The notes beneath the pieces are model-generated. The model was not told where the DNA came from. It made no database searches and saw only the letters and a list, made by a program, of their open reading frames with translations. From assembly GCA_035457505.1 (NCBI GenBank), contig DATIBL010000070.1:1-5479 (forward strand): a stretch of DNA of 5,479 nt. The letters are read 5' to 3'. This document shows, one piece after another, positions 4,903 to 5,479 of this stretch. This DNA is from DATIBL01 sp035457505. Lineage in GTDB: Bacteria > Patescibacteriota > Minisyncoccia > Phycocordibacterales > UBA6899. How positions within the stretch are numbered: position 1 is the first letter of the stretch; each line of letters starts with the position of its first letter. Made by a program: the position numbers and the translations under genes.

Positions 4903-4914
4903 GTTTGCTATACT
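4886..4914 (+). promoter_or_regulatory. Putative ftsZ promoter with extended -10
   Basis: TATACT at 4909-4914 matches the -10 consensus at five of six positions and is preceded by TGC, giving an extended -10. The matching -35 position (4886-4891, TTTTTC) is poor, as is common where an extended -10 exists. Initiation near 4921 would leave a leader of about 52 nt before ATG 4973, unlike the very short leaders predicted for lepB and rpsU. This suggests ftsZ can be expressed independently of ftsA. Confidence 0.6.
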
Positions 4915-4972
4915 GTGACCATCATTACACGGGGAAAGCCTCTTCTTCCGGGGCACACACGAGAACATCACC

Positions 4973-5479
4973 ATGCCAAAAGTGAATCCAGAGATTGAAG
5001 CATTCGCGCGCATCAAAGTCATTGGTGTCGGTGGTTCTGGCCGCAATGCGGTCAACCACATGGTCAGCTCAAAGGTCAAAGGCGTCGAGTTTATCGTCGC
5101 CAATACCGACGCGCAGGACCTGCATCACTCGCTCGCATCACGCAAGATCCACATCGGCAAAAATCTTACCCGCGGGCTCGGGACTGGCATGAACCCGGAG
5201 CTCGGCAAGCGCGCAGCAGAAGAGACCAAGGAAGAGATCCAGGAGGCGCTCAAGGGCGCGGACATGGTGTTCATCGCAAGTGGAATGGGCGGCGGCACCG
5301 GCACGGGCGCATCTCCGATCGTGGCCAAGACGGCGCGCGAGGCTGGAGCCCTCACCATCGGCGTCGTGACCAAGCCGTTCTTCTTCGAAGGATCGCAGCG
5401 CATGATGCTCGCAGAACGCGGACTCGAGAGCCTTGAGGACGAAGTGGACGCGCTCATCGTGATTCCGAACGACAAACTC
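4973..5479 (+). CDS. ftsZ: Cell division GTPase FtsZ (3' partial)
   Basis: FtsZ is the tubulin-like GTPase that polymerises into the Z-ring at midcell. The window holds its first 169 codons and ends in frame at L169. Visible GTP-binding elements are VIGVGGSGRNAVNHM (about 16-30), the NTD motif at 44-46, GLGTGMNPELGKRAAEE (68-84), the tubulin signature GGGTGTG at 106-112, and FFFEGSQR (136-143) with the Glu and Arg that contact nucleotide. IPNDKL at the edge is the next conserved block. The N-terminus is short, with only 13 residues before the first strand. Small departures from the common pattern are Met73 where Ala is usual (GANPE), and Ser at 103 and 114 where Ala is usual. ATG 4973 is the first in-frame start before the conserved strand; a GAGAA at 4961-4965 is at most a weak Shine-Dalgarno site. 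Its FtsA partner is encoded just upstream. The C-terminal half, including the FtsA-binding tail, is outside the window. Confidence 0.98.
   Translation, partial: MPKVNPEIEAFARIKVIGVGGSGRNAVNHMVSSKVKGVEFIVANTDAQDLHHSLASRKIHIGKNLTRGLGTGMNPELGKRAAEETKEEIQEALKGADMVFIASGMGGGTGTGASPIVAKTAREAGALTIGVVTKPFFFEGSQRMMLAERGLESLEDEVDALIVIPNDKL

Noticed and set aside
1..5479. Recoded TGA (glycine) as in some candidate phyla
   Set aside because: No in-frame TGA is found in any gene; glycines use GGN codons.
1..5479. CRISPR arrays, tRNA or rRNA genes, insertion sequences, attachment sites
   Set aside because: No regularly spaced repeats, cloverleaf-like sequence, transposase frame or flanking terminal repeats were seen on reading both strands.

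Overview
The window looks like chromosomal housekeeping DNA from a bacterium of the candidate phyla radiation (Patescibacteria), most likely the Parcubacteria/Paceibacteria side. This rests on recalled protein character, not on a search. The bS21 has a lineage-style C-terminal tail, YbeY is compact with an HGxxHLKGxxH metal site, and FtsA reads NIGAET where most FtsA proteins have DIGGGT. The order hisS - rpsU - ybeY - ftsA - ftsZ also fits. The DNA is moderately GC-rich. All six visible stop codons are TAG or TAA.

Layout, all on the + strand: (1) bases 2-406, the C-terminal end of a membrane protein O-mannosyltransferase-like glycosyltransferase; (2) bases 531-1196, signal peptidase I (lepB); (3) bases 1346-2785, histidyl-tRNA synthetase (hisS) with a 50-residue Ala/Glu/Lys low-complexity insertion in its catalytic domain; (4) bases 2897-3148, ribosomal protein bS21 (rpsU); (5) ybeY, ending at 3533, with an unresolved start that probably overlaps rpsU; (6) bases 3641-4816, ftsA; (7) bases 4973-5479, the first 169 codons of ftsZ, cut by the window edge.

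The genes form three functional groups: envelope and secretion (glycosyltransferase, LepB), translation (HisRS, bS21, YbeY), and division (FtsA, which anchors FtsZ to the membrane). bS21 and YbeY both concern the 3' end of 16S rRNA and lie back to back, so they probably share a transcript.

The gaps are short (107-156 nt) and hold most of the regulatory signal. lepB and rpsU each have a -10-like hexamer exactly 9 nt before ATG, which suggests leaderless or nearly leaderless mRNAs. hisS, rpsU and ftsA share the start context CACTATG, and no start in the window has a strong Shine-Dalgarno site. The ybeY-ftsA gap packs three inverted repeats, the last resembling an intrinsic terminator only 31 nt before ftsA. 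The ftsA-ftsZ gap has a terminator-like dyad overlapping the -35 region of a good extended -10 promoter. I saw no tRNA, rRNA, CRISPR array, insertion sequence or attachment site, and there is no gene-free stretch above 300 bases. I did not find a clearly new multi-gene system. The most unusual items are the HisRS insert, the start-site architecture and the hairpin cluster before ftsA.
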